15,000 bases of DNA from contig NZ_JACHFK010000014.1 of assembly GCF_014201805.1 (NCBI RefSeq), positions 1 to 15,000 on the forward strand, in the 5' to 3' direction. This document shows positions 1 through 6,053 of this stretch, piece after piece. The position numbers and the translations under genes were made by a program. Source of the stretch: Deinococcus metalli. Its GTDB lineage: Bacteria > Deinococcota > Deinococci > Deinococcales > Deinococcaceae. Within the stretch, counting starts at the first letter, position 1, and each line of letters starts with the position of its first letter. The notes beneath the pieces were generated by a model, which was not told where the DNA came from, searched no databases, and saw nothing but the letters and a program-made list of their open reading frames with translations.

Positions 1-813
1 CCCCACCAGTCAGGAGGTGAACCGGAAATGACAGCAGGCTGGGTGGTCAAATTTAACCCGCCGAAAGTGGTCAATTTTAAGTCGCCGTTGACAGATCAGG
101 ACGACCTGGATCAGCAGAAGGCCTCGCGGGCCACCCAGAAGCTTGCCGGATCGGGCGTGACGCTCACGCCTCGTGACGTGTCGTGGGACGCCTGGGCCGC
201 GGCCCATCCCGACGAGGAGCGTGACCTGGTGCTGTCCTGCGTCGACAACAATGAAGCGCGCCATGCCATCCAGCGCACCATGCCCGGGGTGATCCTCAGT
301 GCGTCGACCTCCGGCATGCGGGCGCAGGTGGTTGCCTTCGAACGCCGCCCCGGCGAGGCCTGTCTGCGGTGTCGCAATCCGGTTGAAGCCATTGCCTCAG
401 ATGAAGTGGTGATCTCGCGGTTGCGGGCGCAGGATGCCGCCACACGCGCCCGGCTCGCGGTGGATCAGGGCATCCATCCAGACGATCTCGAACGGTACCT
501 GAACGATCCTCAAAAGCACTGCGGCTTGATCAGTGGGGAAACCCTTCAGCGGTTCGGCCACGGCTCCGGAGAGCGCGCGTGGTCCGTGGGCTTCGTGTCA
601 GTCATGGCCGGTGTGATGCTCGCGGCCGAGTACGTCCGCAGATCATTGGGTGTGCCGGCCCACCGCCTGTCCGGATCCGGCAATCTGGCACGGTTTCAGT
701 TCTGGTTCCCGGATTCTTCTCTGAACACTACCTGCCACTGGCCTCAGGCCGCCGATTGCGTGTGCACCCGTCCGAGCTACCGTGCGGCGGTCGCGGCCCA
801 CCCCTGGCCGTAG
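1..813 (+). CDS. ThiF/E1-like adenylyltransferase-fold protein, 5' end outside window
   Basis: The frame is open to the left edge, so the gene probably begins upstream. An ATG at 28 with a strong AGGAGGTGA at 12-20 is an alternative start (261 residues). What is visible matches the second half of a ThiF/MoeB/E1 fold: a segment DLVLSCVDNNEARHAIQ (about residues 66-82 from ATG 28), then a CLRC pair (112-115), a KHCGLISG segment (Cys165, possible catalytic cysteine), a helix WSVGFVSVMAGVMLAAEYVR, and a closing C-x7-C-x-C group (236-246) that could complete a zinc site. The glycine-rich ATP-binding loop expected at the N-terminus is not in the window. Family members adenylate the C-terminus of a ubiquitin-like or sulfur-carrier protein. 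The partners that would tell these roles apart would lie to the left. The gene ends 44 bp from a convergent gene. The fold assignment is moderately sure; the specific role is unknown. Confidence 0.65.
   Translation, partial: PHQSGGEPEMTAGWVVKFNPPKVVNFKSPLTDQDDLDQQKASRATQKLAGSGVTLTPRDVSWDAWAAAHPDEERDLVLSCVDNNEARHAIQRTMPGVILSASTSGMRAQVVAFERRPGEACLRCRNPVEAIASDEVVISRLRAQDAATRARLAVDQGIHPDDLERYLNDPQKHCGLISGETLQRFGHGSGERAWSVGFVSVMAGVMLAAEYVRRSLGVPAHRLSGSGNLARFQFWFPDSSLNTTCHWPQAADCVCTRPSYRAAVAAHPWP
12..20 (+). promoter_or_regulatory. Strong Shine-Dalgarno before ATG 28
   Basis: AGGAGGTGA lies 7 bases before the ATG at 28. It would allow initiation there, but the same frame is open upstream and the encoded product would lack the nucleotide-binding half of a ThiF fold. 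It therefore marks either a real short product, an internal start, or chance. Confidence 0.4.
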
Positions 814-857
814 GGTGGAGCAGGGGCGCGTGCACGGATACACACCTGCATGAGCCG

Positions 858-1805
858 TTACTGCCCATTGACCCTCAACCTCACGCGGTGGGCCCGCAGG
901 GCCCGGTACAGCTGTTCTCCAAGATCCACCCGCCTTGCCACGTACACCGGATCCCGGAACGGGGCGACCAAGCGGACGATCACCTCGTCCGCCGCCGCCG
1001 TGAGCACGTACCGCCGGCCAGTGGCGTCCACGCCCACGATGGCATGCCGAGCGGTATGCACGGACAACCGCGTGCCGCGCATCCAGATGTTCCCGAGCTT
1101 CCCGTCTGGAAGGCCCTGCACGTCCACCCGATAGCGCCCACGGACTCCCTTCACCTCGAGCTCGAAGGAACCGTCGGCCGCCGGGGTGAGCCAGGGCAGC
1201 GCAGGCACGCGGCCGACCGTTCTCCGGGCCAGCCCGCGCACCCGCGCACTCGGCTCCTCGTTAGGATCGGGAGCGTACTCGTGCGCGCTCCAGAACCGCA
1301 GGGCGAGTTGCTCGTACTCCAGGACGCTCATGACGGCCGTGCCGGCCTCTGGCCATGTCACCTGCAGGCGCTCCCAGGGCAGTAGCGTCCAGCGGTGGGC
1401 GGCCCACTGCCCGAAGCGGATTCGCTGCGAGGCGGCAAGGATGACTGGCACCTGCGCGAACGTGACGATCTGCCCGTACCGGGCGAAAATCCCGACGATG
1501 TCCGCCAGGCCGACGGTAAGCGTTCCAGAGCGAACCAAGTGCCGCGCAAGAACACGCTCCAGACCGATATGGCTCAGGCGGTCGAATTGGTACGCATAGG
1601 TGGGCCGGTGAAGCGAGAGCGGGAGATGCCGTCGTTCCGCCTGGAGTTGAGGATGACGACGTTCGAGCTGCAGCCGCCGGCTGCGCTGGTGCCGTTGAAG
1701 GCCTGTGATCTGCACCGTGCTGGCAATGGCCTGCAACGCTGGCGGGCCACTGAACACGCTCTCCTCCAGGGTAAGCGTGAAGGCCTCCGACGGGCGGTCC
1801 GTCAC
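858..1805 (-). CDS. Protein of unknown function, last gene of the padR operon
   Basis: No family recognised. The chosen start is GTG at 1805, which shares a GTGA overlap with the stop of the preceding CoiA-like gene and gives 315 residues. The open frame runs further up to 1880, but those 25 residues (rich in R, H, G) look like an out-of-frame shadow of the upstream gene. The product is soluble-looking and Arg-rich, with no signal peptide or membrane segment. The C-terminal half holds several short beta-like stretches (for example FELEVKGVRGRYRVDVQGL and GVDATGRRYVLTAAADEVIVRLV), suggesting a mostly beta domain after a helical N-terminal half. The 4-base overlap suggests translational coupling, so it may act together with the nuclease-like protein. 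It ends 44 bp from the convergent ThiF-like gene. Function is open. Confidence 0.7.
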   Translation of the reverse strand: MTDRPSEAFTLTLEESVFSGPPALQAIASTVQITGLQRHQRSRRLQLERRHPQLQAERRHLPLSLHRPTYAYQFDRLSHIGLERVLARHLVRSGTLTVGLADIVGIFARYGQIVTFAQVPVILAASQRIRFGQWAAHRWTLLPWERLQVTWPEAGTAVMSVLEYEQLALRFWSAHEYAPDPNEEPSARVRGLARRTVGRVPALPWLTPAADGSFELEVKGVRGRYRVDVQGLPDGKLGNIWMRGTRLSVHTARHAIVGVDATGRRYVLTAAADEVIVRLVAPFRDPVYVARRVDLGEQLYRALRAHRVRLRVNGQ

Positions 1806-2407
1806 CGGGCGAGCGGAAGCGGGGTGACCTCGGTGTCGAGGGTGGCGATCACCACCATGTACCCCTCGTCGATCAGCCACGTGCGGGCGTTGTCCCAGGA
1901 ACTGCCCGGACGCAGCCGCGTGCCCTCTTCCGCGATGAACACCCAGATCACGTCCACATCGGCGTCCGTGTAACTGCTCGTGCGGCGCTGGACGTTCTCG
2001 AAGGAGATGGGGGACACCTGTGCCTCCACGGCGAGGCGGGTGGCGTCCGTCATGGTGAGCAGGGCGTCCGCGATGCGGCCGGCGTCCTTCACGCGCGCCT
2101 CGTATTCGAGCGAAGCGACCCGCGCGCCGTAGTGGATCTGCAGGGCCTCAGCGGCCGTCTGTTTGAGGAGCCGGTGGCGGGGGGACTCCGTCTCCAGTTC
2201 CCTGTGGGCCGGGCACTCGCTGGCGTCCCTGAGGTGGCGGAAGTGCCATTCCCGCACAGCTCCCAACACGGGAATCATCGCGACATCGCAGAACTTGCAG
2301 TGCCATTCCTGGGTTCGGATGTCGTCGGCGGTGAAAGTGCGCCGCAGGGCCACCATGTCGCGGGGTTCGGACTCGCCGGTGGGCGTAGTGGTCACCGCAG
2401 ACAGCAT
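1802..2407 (-). CDS. CoiA-like nuclease-family protein
   Basis: 201 residues. It shows the order of elements seen in the CoiA family: an N-terminal zinc-type CKFC pair (Cys37, Cys40), then WHFRH (His55, His58) with Cys65, an ESPRHRLLK helix (Glu74, His78), and a nuclease-like core with RIAD (Asp114) and EAQ (Glu128, Gln130). An RR-x3-Y stretch and a VIWVF strand follow. This D...ExQ pattern is a variant of PD-(D/E)xK-type folds. In Firmicutes CoiA is tied to competence; here the operon context (PadR, membrane protein) is different, so a role in transformation is not implied. It is 6 bases downstream of the membrane protein gene and overlaps the next gene by GTGA. Only a weak ribosome site precedes the ATG, which suggests coupling. 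Family call fairly sure, role unknown. Confidence 0.7.
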   Translation of the reverse strand: MLSAVTTTPTGESEPRDMVALRRTFTADDIRTQEWHCKFCDVAMIPVLGAVREWHFRHLRDASECPAHRELETESPRHRLLKQTAAEALQIHYGARVASLEYEARVKDAGRIADALLTMTDATRLAVEAQVSPISFENVQRRTSSYTDADVDVIWVFIAEEGTRLRPGSSWDNARTWLIDEGYMVVIATLDTEVTPLPLAR

Positions 2408-2413
2408 GTCAGC

Positions 2414-3001
2414 TCACCGGCCCAGAAGGCCACGGCGGCGCAGGGGGCGGCGTACCGACCAGTAGCTGTCCCACACCATCAGCAGTACGGCGAACGTGAA
2501 CCACGTGACGCCGACCAACGACCAGGCGTGCAGGAGCAGGATGACCAGTGGCGTGAGGAACACGAACGCGAGCATCAGGCCGCTGCCCATTCGGGTTGCC
2601 CGCAGCCACGGGACGTCGTGGCCGAACCCGGTGCGGCTGCCGGCGACCGCGACGCCGACTGGGACCACGGTGCGGAGCATCCAGAGGAGATCGTCCTGAC
2701 TGACGCCGTCGAGCGACAAGGTCAGGCCCAGCACGAGCAGGGCGACGATGAGCAGGGTCAGGGCGCGGCGCAGGCCGTTCAGTGAGTTCACGTCGTCTGC
2801 GCTCGGCCGGTGCAATTCGTGGGCGGAGGCGTCGAAGGGCGGGTGGGTCGTGAGGGCACTCCAGACGAACTGAAGGGCATGCAGGACTGGCTGCTTGACC
2901 TCAGCGCACTCGTCGCGCCATTCCTGGACGCGGTCTTTGCGATCCTCGGCGGCGAGGGCCTCGGCGAGCGCGAGGAGAAGCGCGGTCAGGACTCTGGTCA
3001 T
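2414..3001 (-). CDS. PadR-linked multi-pass membrane protein
   Basis: 195 residues. The N-terminal helix (1-17, TALLLALAEALAAE) is followed by a charged segment, then a Pro/His-rich linker and hydrophobic stretches near residues 80-97, 108-121, 139-158 and 161-178, and a strongly basic tail (RRPLRRRGLLGR). That gives three or four membrane passes with a cytoplasmic positive C-terminus expected. No transport motif is visible. The ATG at 3001 overlaps the padR stop by ATGA. A PadR regulator directly coupled to a small membrane protein is a common bacterial arrangement, in which the regulator senses a stress or compound that the membrane protein handles. That role is inferred only from context. 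Confidence 0.75.
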   Translation of the reverse strand: MTRVLTALLLALAEALAAEDRKDRVQEWRDECAEVKQPVLHALQFVWSALTTHPPFDASAHELHRPSADDVNSLNGLRRALTLLIVALLVLGLTLSLDGVSQDDLLWMLRTVVPVGVAVAGSRTGFGHDVPWLRATRMGSGLMLAFVFLTPLVILLLHAWSLVGVTWFTFAVLLMVWDSYWSVRRPLRRRGLLGR

Positions 3002-3288
3002 GCGGTCGCCCCCTGCCCTAGCGTTTGCATGGCGGCCTTCAACTGAGTTTCGGCGAAAGGTATGCCGCTGGCCGTGAGGCGGAAGTACCGGCGTCGGCGG
3101 CGGCCTTCGGCGGACTCGTCGATGTCCTCGGTGTGGGACATGACGTAGCCGGCGCGCTCGAGTTTGTCGAGAATCGGGTAGAGCGCGCCGTTGCTGATGC
3201 CCAGGGCGCGCTGCAGTTCGAGGCCGTAGTACGGGTCGTCCAGGCGCTGGTGCAGCGCGCGGAGCACCATGAGCATGTTGAGCGACAT
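2998..3288 (-). CDS. PadR-family transcriptional regulator
   Basis: With the ATG at 3288 the protein is 96 residues, a typical length for the short PadR group. It starts MSLNMLMVLRALHQR and continues with the winged-helix signature YYGLELQRALGISNGALYPILDKLERAGYV, a charged wing (ESAEGRRRRRYFRLTASG) and a C-terminal dimerisation helix. PadR proteins are DNA-binding repressors that usually control their own operon. A longer frame reaches an ATG at 3327, but 3288 is preferred. It has AGGA 6 bases upstream, it matches the family N-terminus, and the predicted -10 box (3311-3316) lies downstream of the 3327 start. The gene heads a leftward unit of four coupled genes. Confidence 0.9.
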   Translation of the reverse strand: MSLNMLMVLRALHQRLDDPYYGLELQRALGISNGALYPILDKLERAGYVMSHTEDIDESAEGRRRRRYFRLTASGIPFAETQLKAAMQTLGQGATA

Positions 3289-3310
3289 TCGGATTCCTGC
3301 CATATGTTGG

Positions 3311-3339
3311 ATTAGACCATGCCCCATGTGCTAAATCAA
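3311..3339 (-). promoter_or_regulatory. padR operon promoter
   Basis: On the minus strand a -35 box TTGATT (3334-3339) and a -10 box TCTAAT (3311-3316) are separated by 17 bases. They match the sigma-70 consensus at 4/6 and 5/6 positions. The expected RNA start falls around 3300-3305, just upstream of AGGA and the ATG at 3288. Confidence 0.65.
3312..3334. promoter_or_regulatory. Inverted repeat, probable PadR operator
   Basis: Half-sites TTAGACCATG and CATGTGCTAA flank a CCC centre and match as inverted repeats at 8 of 10 positions. The palindrome fills the promoter spacer and overlaps both promoter boxes, the expected place for an autorepressor site. Assignment to PadR is by position. Confidence 0.55.
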
Positions 3340-3411
3340 GTCATGCGGCTGGACATTGTGCTCCCCTGGTTGGAAACGCTGTCATTCCCGCCAGCCACGG
3401 TACTTTCTAAG

Positions 3412-3612
3412 CTAAAGCTTGCGCTTTGACATCTCGCGGAGGATGGTCACCGACTCCTTGTTGTAGGGATCTTCGACGCCTCCGTCCTCCCCAGACATCA
3501 GCCCACCCATATTCCACAGCAGTTGACCGAATCGCTAGTTGGGTGCCGCTTCCACGGCCTCAAGCAGCAGCGCCACAATTTCCCGGTTGGCTTCCAGACG
3601 GATCATCGACAT
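3412..3612 (-). pseudogene. Small protein gene interrupted by an amber codon
   Basis: Starting at ATG 3612 the frame reads 25 residues (MSMIRLEANREIVALLLEAV, then EAAPN), hits TAG at 3535-3537, then continues for 40 more residues beginning RFGQLLWNMGG and including VEDPYNKES before TAG at 3412-3414. An acidic/leucine helix, a P-x-(Q)RFGQLL core and an E-D-P-(F/Y)-x-x-E-S tail is a layout I associate with a common family of small uncharacterised bacterial and phage proteins. In that pattern a glutamine would sit at the stop position, and CAG to TAG is a single change. No ribosome site precedes ATG 3612, and the frame stays open further upstream (AAWDTPG), so the original start may be elsewhere. 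I think this is a decayed gene; function unknown. Confidence 0.5.
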
Positions 3613-3782
3613 ACCGGGAGTGTCCCATGCGGCGAGCACGCCACAGGGTCTGACGGAACGTCGATCGTCCTCCGGTTGTCAAGGTTCTTGAACGCCGGTC
3701 AAAGGCATGACATAGCGCCTAGCACCCAGTTCGTGCCAACGTGGGAGTGGTCGTGTCTTCGTCATTCGATTCCATGTGCCGT
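3613..3782. other. Non-coding stretch without recognised content
   Basis: Between the interrupted small gene and the end of the partition operon I see no convincing coding frame on either strand. Frames that are open here lack ribosome sites and protein-like composition. Confidence 0.4.
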
Positions 3783-3818
3783 CTAGGAATGTAGGGAAAT
3801 AGGTCGCTATTTCTCTAG
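3783..3818. repeat. 8-bp-spaced NTAG box array 1 (partition-operator candidate)
   Basis: Tetranucleotides CTAG, GTAG, ATAG, CTAT and CTAG begin at 3783, 3791, 3799, 3807 and 3815, exactly 8 bases apart. The segment is A+T-rich against a G+C-rich background and covers the stop codon of the RHH gene. It also contains the inverted repeat GAAATAG / CTATTTC around GTCG (3796-3813), which might serve as a weak transcript end. Tandem 7-8-bp boxes are the known type of target for partition RHH proteins (omega, ParG); the assignment here is inference. Confidence 0.5.
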
Positions 3819-4067
3819 GTCTTTGACCCATGCCGTCAGCAGTTCTTTGACGACGGTGTTCATGTCCTGTCCGCGCTGCAGCGCCTTGATCTTGACTTCG
3901 CGTCGCAGCGATTCCGGCACCGCGACATTCAGTTGCACGATCTTCTCTGTTGGAGCCGCCGGCGTGACGGAAGCAGGAGGAGGGGTGCCCTGGATGTCGG
4001 GCGCAGGCTTCGGACTCGCGGTGGTCTCCCCTGCGAATACAGCGCCGAGCTTGGGCCGCTTCGTCAT
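3807..4067 (-). CDS. parB: Ribbon-helix-helix partition protein (ParB/ParG-type centromere-binding protein)
   Basis: 86 residues from ATG 4067, chosen because it overlaps the parA stop as ATGA and has AAGGAG 8 bases upstream. An in-frame ATG at 4085 would add six residues. The first 40 residues are a flexible Pro/Ala/Thr-rich tail. The C-terminal half (about 41-82) reads as a ribbon-helix-helix: strand EKIVQLNVAVP, helix ESLRREVKIKALQRG, helix DMNTVVKELLTAWVKDL. In type Ib partition systems such proteins bind the centromere and the par promoter, and their mobile N-terminus stimulates the ParA ATPase. The unordered N-tail and the place directly after parA fit this. The symbol is by role; it is not related to HTH-type ParB. 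DNA targets are probably the NTAG arrays around the locus. Confidence 0.8.
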   Translation of the reverse strand: MTKRPKLGAVFAGETTASPKPAPDIQGTPPPASVTPAAPTEKIVQLNVAVPESLRREVKIKALQRGQDMNTVVKELLTAWVKDLEK

Positions 4068-4648
4068 GCCATCAGCTCCTTCCATACGGCCTCGTACTCA
4101 CCCAGGTCCGTCGGCTCGGCCCCGAAGGCCGCCTTGTAGGCCTCGAGTTCACGAATCCGGCTTTCCATCACCGGCAGGCCGACGAGGGCGTCTTCCGCTT
4201 CCTTGGCAAGGCGGCGTCTGGGGTTGTAGCGCGTGAGGAGAATGGCCACGTCGAGTTCTTCACGCTGCGCCTGCATGTCGGCGAGAAGTTCAAGGGTGGG
4301 CCGCAGGCGGTCGATTTCCAGACCAGTTGGGGCGACGGGCACGAGGGCGATGTCTGCCAAGCTGGCGGCCCGCATCAGCAGTTCTCTGGAGTTCGGAGGC
4401 GTGTCGATGATCACGAGGTGCCCGTCGGCGAGCGGAGCCTTGACCTGCCGGGCGAGGCGGTCGGGTTCTCCCGCAACAACACTGAAGGGCAGTTCAGCGT
4501 GGGCCGCCCAGCGGTGGGCGCTGTGCTCGCTGTCCGCATCGATGATGGTGACCTCGTGTCCGGCCGCGGCCGCGACGGCGGCGAGGTATACCGTGGTGGT
4601 CGTCTTGCCGACGCCGCCTTTCAGGGAGAGGACTGCGATGGTCTTCAC
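4064..4648 (-). CDS. parA: ParA-family partition ATPase (small type Ib)
   Basis: 194 residues from GTG 4648, a normal size for the short ParA group without an N-terminal HTH. The deviant Walker A motif KGGVGKTT is at residues 10-17 with the signature lysine at 10. The A' motif IIDAD follows at 35-39, and Walker B VIIDTPP at 79-85. These ATPases form dynamic patterns on the nucleoid and move plasmids bound through their centromere protein. The 4-base overlap with the downstream RHH gene is the standard cotranscribed arrangement. A promoter with its -10 box 6 bases before the GTG suggests a leaderless mRNA. Because it lacks its own HTH, regulation is likely to come from the RHH partner binding the boxes at 4666-4737. 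Confidence 0.92.
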   Translation of the reverse strand: MKTIAVLSLKGGVGKTTTTVYLAAVAAAAGHEVTIIDADSEHSAHRWAAHAELPFSVVAGEPDRLARQVKAPLADGHLVIIDTPPNSRELLMRAASLADIALVPVAPTGLEIDRLRPTLELLADMQAQREELDVAILLTRYNPRRRLAKEAEDALVGLPVMESRIRELEAYKAAFGAEPTDLGEYEAVWKELMA

Positions 4649-4654
4649 GAGAGC

Positions 4655-4684
4655 AGCATAGTTCCCTAGGTGCCTAGCTGTCTA
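4655..4684 (-). promoter_or_regulatory. parA promoter, leaderless layout
   Basis: Minus-strand -35 TAGACA (4679-4684) and -10 TATGCT (4655-4660) are 18 bases apart. The -10 box ends 6 bases before GTG 4648, so RNA would start at or next to the start codon, and no Shine-Dalgarno is present. The spacer contains two of the CTAG boxes, so bound RHH protein would block it. Confidence 0.55.
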
Positions 4685-4737
4685 CAGCAATAGCTATTTA
4701 TCTATATTTCTAGGTATGTGCTAAACTAGATTCCTAG
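4666..4737. repeat. 8-bp-spaced NTAG box array 2 between parA and the HNH gene
   Basis: Boxes start at 4666 (CTAG), 4674 (CTAG), 4682 (CTAC) and 4690 (ATAG). After a 4-base phase change they continue at 4694 (CTAT), 4702 (CTAT), 4710 (CTAG), 4726 (CTAG) and 4734 (CTAG), with one missing at 4718. Five exact CTAG in about 70 bases is striking in G+C-rich DNA, where CTAG is usually rare. The array lies over the parA promoter and the upstream region of the HNH gene. It is the largest array and the best candidate for the par operator/centromere. Confidence 0.6.
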
Positions 4738-4741
4738 GAGG
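4736..4741 (+). promoter_or_regulatory. Ribosome binding site of the HNH gene
   Basis: A perfect AGGAGG sits 4 bases before ATG 4746 and overlaps the last CTAG box of the array, so protein bound there could also interfere with expression. A possible extended -10 box (TGCTAAACT, 4719-4727) lies upstream, with no good -35 box. Confidence 0.6.
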
Positions 4742-4745
4742 AAGT

Positions 4746-5057
4746 ATGGGGAAGCACTACACACGGACGACCGATAAGACGACTGGTCGCGCCATCCGAC
4801 TGCACCGTCTGATTGCGCAGGAACGTCTGGGCCGTCCGCTGCTTCCGGGGGAGGTGGTACACCACCGGGACGGGAACTCGCTGAACAATGCTCCGGAGAA
4901 TCTCCTGGTGCTCCCCAGCCAGCGATACCACGCGCATCTGGAGTGCTGCCTGCGGCGCGAGCGGCGCGGCCAGCCAATGCTCTTCCCAGAACTTCTGGAG
5001 GGCGCCACCTCGCTGTACTCCGGAAGTCTGTTTGAGAATATCTATCTAGATAGTTAG
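4746..5057 (+). CDS. Small HNH endonuclease-family protein
   Basis: 103 residues. The core EVVHHRDGNSLNNAPENLLVL (residues 36-56) has the HNH layout: His39-His40, Asp42, Asn44, Asn47 and Asn52, with His62/His64 after the short helix. This matches the compact HNH_3-like nucleases found alone in phages and mobile elements. They cut or nick DNA with one metal-binding beta-beta-alpha finger. The N-terminal part (KTTGRAIRLHRLIAQERLGR) is a basic helix typical of the group. It is transcribed away from parA and its 3' end, including the TAG stop at 5055-5057, lies inside another NTAG array. Being framed by partition boxes on both sides is unusual. It may be a homing-type passenger or a functional part of the par locus. 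Confidence 0.8.
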   Translation: MGKHYTRTTDKTTGRAIRLHRLIAQERLGRPLLPGEVVHHRDGNSLNNAPENLLVLPSQRYHAHLECCLRRERRGQPMLFPELLEGATSLYSGSLFENIYLDS

Positions 5058-5073
5058 ATCGGTAGGTAAATAG
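5046..5073. repeat. 8-bp-spaced NTAG box array 3 after the HNH gene
   Basis: CTAG, TTAG, GTAG and ATAG start at 5046, 5054, 5062 and 5070, with extra boxes CTAT at 5042 and ATAG at 5050. Spacing and box sequence match the arrays at 3783-3818 and 4666-4737. Confidence 0.5.
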
Positions 5074-5113
5074 GCCGTGGAGCTGCCTCGTATATCCGTC
5101 GGCATGATCGTTA

Positions 5114-5136
5114 CCCCTCGGCTTTGCTTCGAGGGG
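5114..5136 (+). terminator. Possible terminator after the HNH gene
   Basis: CCCCTCG and CGAGGGG form a 7-bp stem around a 9-base loop. It is followed only by a short, interrupted T run (CCTTCC), so rho-independent strength would be modest. Confidence 0.4.
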
Positions 5137-5218
5137 CCTTCCTGGGCTTCCTGAGAGGCCGCCCAGAATTCCGCGTCTGAGGGGGCGAGAAGGAAGGCCG
5201 TCGAGATCGCCGCTACCC

Positions 5219-5250
5219 ACCTTTCTGGTAAACTGAATTACCAGAAAGGT
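5219..5250. repeat. Perfect 13-bp inverted repeat with 6-bp centre (recombination site or operator)
   Basis: Arms ACCTTTCTGGTAA and TTACCAGAAAGGT flank ACTGAA without any mismatch. The TAA-(6 bp)-TTA centre and arm length resemble crossover sites of tyrosine recombinases: dif has 11-bp arms and a 6-bp centre, and loxP has 13-bp arms with an 8-bp centre. A complete tyrosine recombinase is encoded in the operon that begins 27 bp further on. The site also overlaps an extended -10 box (TGGTAAACT, 5227-5234), so it could instead be an operator for that operon. The element is certain; its role is inferred. Confidence 0.6.
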
Positions 5251-5276
5251 CAAACCTGCCTACCAAGGAGTGCCGC

Positions 5277-6053
5277 TTGAGCCTGCCCACCCTTTCAGAC
5301 CAATCCACGGCAGACGCTCCAGCACCACCGCCCGAGTTGTCGCCACACGTGATCCTCCTCCAGGAGATTGACGACATCCATGCTGTCCTCCTCACTCACG
5401 CCCAGCACACGCCGGCAACCACCGCCACTACATCAAGGGAGCGTGCGGAGCGCGTCAGCATGCTGACGTGGATCGGCGCTGTGATCGGGCTCGTGCTGCT
5501 TAAAGTCATTGATGTGAACGTGTGGGTCTCGCTCACAATTGCCCTCCTCGCGCTCGTGCTGGTGGGCATCTCTTCCTTCATTGCCGTGACATCCTTCTGG
5601 CAGGAGTGGCGGCAGCGCCGGGCAGAGACCCTCCTCAGCCTGACAGCAGCGACCACCAGGGAACGGGAACTGGTGAAGGAGCTCCTGCCATTTTCGAGGG
5701 CCGCCCTCCTACATGTCGCCGCCTCGGCACGTGCCGCTGACATCCGGGTGGGCATCCGCCTCTCCTTCTTCCTCGGATCCAACCGGGCGGGCGGCGTCCT
5801 GGGTGCCCTGGTGCTGGTACTCGGCATCTTCAGTGCCGGCAAATACCTGCAGGACAACCGTGTGGACGTCCCATTTCTGGACTCTCCGATCACTGCCGAT
5901 CACGTGGTGCTGATCGGAGCCGGTCTGCTGCTCATGACACTGGCGCTCCTTGTGGCCGGCGCGAGCGTGGCGAGTCTGAGCAGCGTCGCCGATCTGCTGG
6001 AACGCGTAGCCGCATTGAAGAAGCATCTGGAAGACGAGGAGGGGAGGACGTGA
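5277..6053 (+). CDS. Four-helix membrane protein coupled to a recombinase gene
   Basis: 258 residues from TTG 5277, supported by AAGGAG 6 bases upstream. A soluble N-terminus of about 60 residues, rich in Pro/Ala/Thr, is followed by two adjacent membrane spans (about 62-80 and 83-107). A charged Arg/Glu-rich loop comes next (108-160, with RERELVKELL), then two more spans (about 172-188 and 210-236) and a C-terminal coiled-coil-like tail (SVADLLERVAALKKHLEDEE). No enzymatic or transporter motif was seen and I do not recognise the family. Its stop overlaps the GTG start of the tyrosine recombinase by GTGA, so the two are translated together. Why a recombinase should be coupled to a membrane protein is unclear; tethering to the membrane or division site is one possibility. 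Confidence 0.75.
   Translation: MSLPTLSDQSTADAPAPPPELSPHVILLQEIDDIHAVLLTHAQHTPATTATTSRERAERVSMLTWIGAVIGLVLLKVIDVNVWVSLTIALLALVLVGISSFIAVTSFWQEWRQRRAETLLSLTAATTRERELVKELLPFSRAALLHVAASARAADIRVGIRLSFFLGSNRAGGVLGALVLVLGIFSAGKYLQDNRVDVPFLDSPITADHVVLIGAGLLLMTLALLVAGASVASLSSVADLLERVAALKKHLEDEEGRT

Noticed and set aside
579..1385. Long plus-strand open frame of 268 codons
   Set aside because: It overlaps the ThiF-like gene and the minus-strand 315-residue gene. Its His/Pro/Arg-rich composition is that of a shadow frame in G+C-rich DNA.
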